A stretch of 7,297 nucleotides of DNA. Source: an uncultured Verrucomicrobium sp. (lineage in GTDB: Bacteria > Verrucomicrobiota > Verrucomicrobiia > Methylacidiphilales > GAS474). This document shows positions 6,455-7,297 of the stretch, one piece after another; position 1 is the first letter of the stretch; the number at the start of each line of letters is the position of its first letter. The notes below the pieces were generated by a model that did not search any database, was not told the origin of the DNA, and saw only the letters and a program-made list of their open reading frames with translations. Made by a program: the position numbers and the translations under genes. The stretch is taken from contig CAISZB010000237.1 of the NCBI GenBank assembly GCA_903889845.1, positions 1 to 7,297 of the forward strand. The letters are read 5' to 3'.

Positions 6455-6464
6455 AAAATACAAC

Positions 6465-7297
6465 GTGAAAAACATGTTCAAGAGCCTGACTCTTGCGCTC
6501 GGGGTTGCGGCCCTTAGCGTGAGTGCGATGGCGCAAGACAGTGGTCCGTTGCTCGACGCCCTCGTGAAGAAGGGTGTGCTGAGCGACAGCGAGGCCGAAG
6601 ACATTCGTGTCAACTTGGTCAAGGAATACAACTCGACGAGCGCCGGCAAGCTCACGATCAGCAGCTTCGTGAAGAACCTGCAGCTCTTCGGGGACGTCCG
6701 CCTGCGGTATCAGTTCCAGGACATCCAGACCCCTCGCAGCACGGGCAACCCCCAGATTGTCGATACCAACAACGATCGGTATCGCTACCGGCTCCGGGCC
6801 GGTGCGACCTACACCTACGACTCCCACTGGAGCTCGACGGTCCGTCTTGAGACGGGTTCGCAGAATAACTCGGCCAACAGCGACTTCGGCCGCTACTGGG
6901 ACAAGGCCGGCGCGGAAATCTATGTTGGCCAGCTCTACCTGACCTACAAGACGAAGTTCGAAGTCTTCGACAGCACCAGCACGGTGTCGTCGGGCAAGAC
7001 CTTCTCGACCGTGACTGAGCCCGGCGTGACGATCGGCAACACGACCTACATCGGTCGCGCGCCGAAGCAGTTCCTGCTGAGCAGCGCGTTCTTCTCCAGC
7101 GACGCGAATCCCGAAGGCCTCGCGACCGAGTTCACGTTCGACAACGTCGGCGTGGACGGTCTGAGCTTCGCGGCCCGCGCCGCGGGGTACCTCACCTCCA
7201 ACGAGAGCGCCACGGCTCCCACGACCGCCTCCACCAGTGTCTTCAACTCTGGCGACGGTGGCGACGGCGGGCTCTTTGTCGCGCAGTTCGAGGGCAA
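6465..7297 (+). CDS. Putative outer-membrane porin, N-terminal part (runs off the window)
   Basis: The frame opens at GTG 6465 and stays open for 277 codons to the right edge, so the C-terminus is missing. Residues 1-23 form a signal peptide: two lysines, a hydrophobic core (LTLALGVAALSVSA) and cleavage probably after AMA, before QDSG. Residues 26-55 (LLDALVKKGVLSDSEAEDIRVNL and following) are the short helical segment that begins many 'putative porin' proteins of Verrucomicrobia, perhaps a periplasmic or trimer-forming element. From about residue 70 alternating polar and aromatic strands start: LQLFGDVRLRYQFQD, RYRYRLRAGATYTYD, WSSTVRLETGS, IYVGQLYLTYKTKF, typical of an outer-membrane beta-barrel. 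IGRAPKQFLLSSAFFSSD and GLSFAARAAGYLTS continue the pattern. Substrate specificity is unknown. Its own leader and ribosome binding site argue for separate transcription from the upstream operon. Confidence 0.82.
   Translation, partial: MKNMFKSLTLALGVAALSVSAMAQDSGPLLDALVKKGVLSDSEAEDIRVNLVKEYNSTSAGKLTISSFVKNLQLFGDVRLRYQFQDIQTPRSTGNPQIVDTNNDRYRYRLRAGATYTYDSHWSSTVRLETGSQNNSANSDFGRYWDKAGAEIYVGQLYLTYKTKFEVFDSTSTVSSGKTFSTVTEPGVTIGNTTYIGRAPKQFLLSSAFFSSDANPEGLATEFTFDNVGVDGLSFAARAAGYLTSNESATAPTTASTSVFNSGDGGDGGLFVAQFEG

Overview
The window reads as a high-GC bacterial chromosome segment, most likely from a Verrucomicrobiota member. The indications are a Gram-negative outer-membrane porin of the 'putative porin' type, a LexA/S24 repressor, and an mcsB-clpC pair, which is otherwise best known from Firmicutes but also occurs in some Gram-negative groups. 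The taxonomic placement is an inference, not a proof. All supported genes lie on the + strand.

Layout. Positions 2-286 hold the C-terminal end of a methyl-accepting chemotaxis protein whose start lies outside the window. Positions 287-776 hold no convincing gene; the stretch is visibly poorer in G+C than its surroundings and contains one strong 9-bp inverted repeat (548-570). Positions 777-1349 encode a small TPR protein of unknown role. A consensus-like sigma70 promoter (TTGACA-17-TATACA) follows, overlapped by a 32-bp near-perfect palindrome (1369-1400), and leads into a LexA-family autocleavable repressor (1392-2075). After a 67-nt gap with two heptamers repeated in mirrored order come mcsB (protein arginine kinase, 2143-3267) and clpC (AAA+ unfoldase, 3264-5846), overlapping by 4 nt. 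A DUF985/Cupin_5 gene (5858-6286) follows immediately, with its Shine-Dalgarno sequence overlapping the clpC stop. A 178-nt leader rich in short inverted repeats then precedes a porin gene (GTG at 6465) that runs off the right edge.

How the genes fit together. McsB phosphorylates arginines on client proteins, and ClpC with ClpP degrades proteins so marked. Both glutamates known to bind phosphoarginine in Bacillus subtilis ClpC are conserved here, as are the McsB catalytic motifs, so the pathway looks functional. In Firmicutes this operon is ctsR-mcsA-mcsB-clpC. Here no CtsR or McsA is visible, and the gene in the ctsR position encodes a LexA-type self-cleaving repressor. This suggests, but does not show, a link between a damage-type repressor and protein quality control. 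The most interesting items are the large palindrome at the lexA promoter and the lexA-mcsB-clpC order. I saw no CRISPR, mobile element, tRNA or rRNA.
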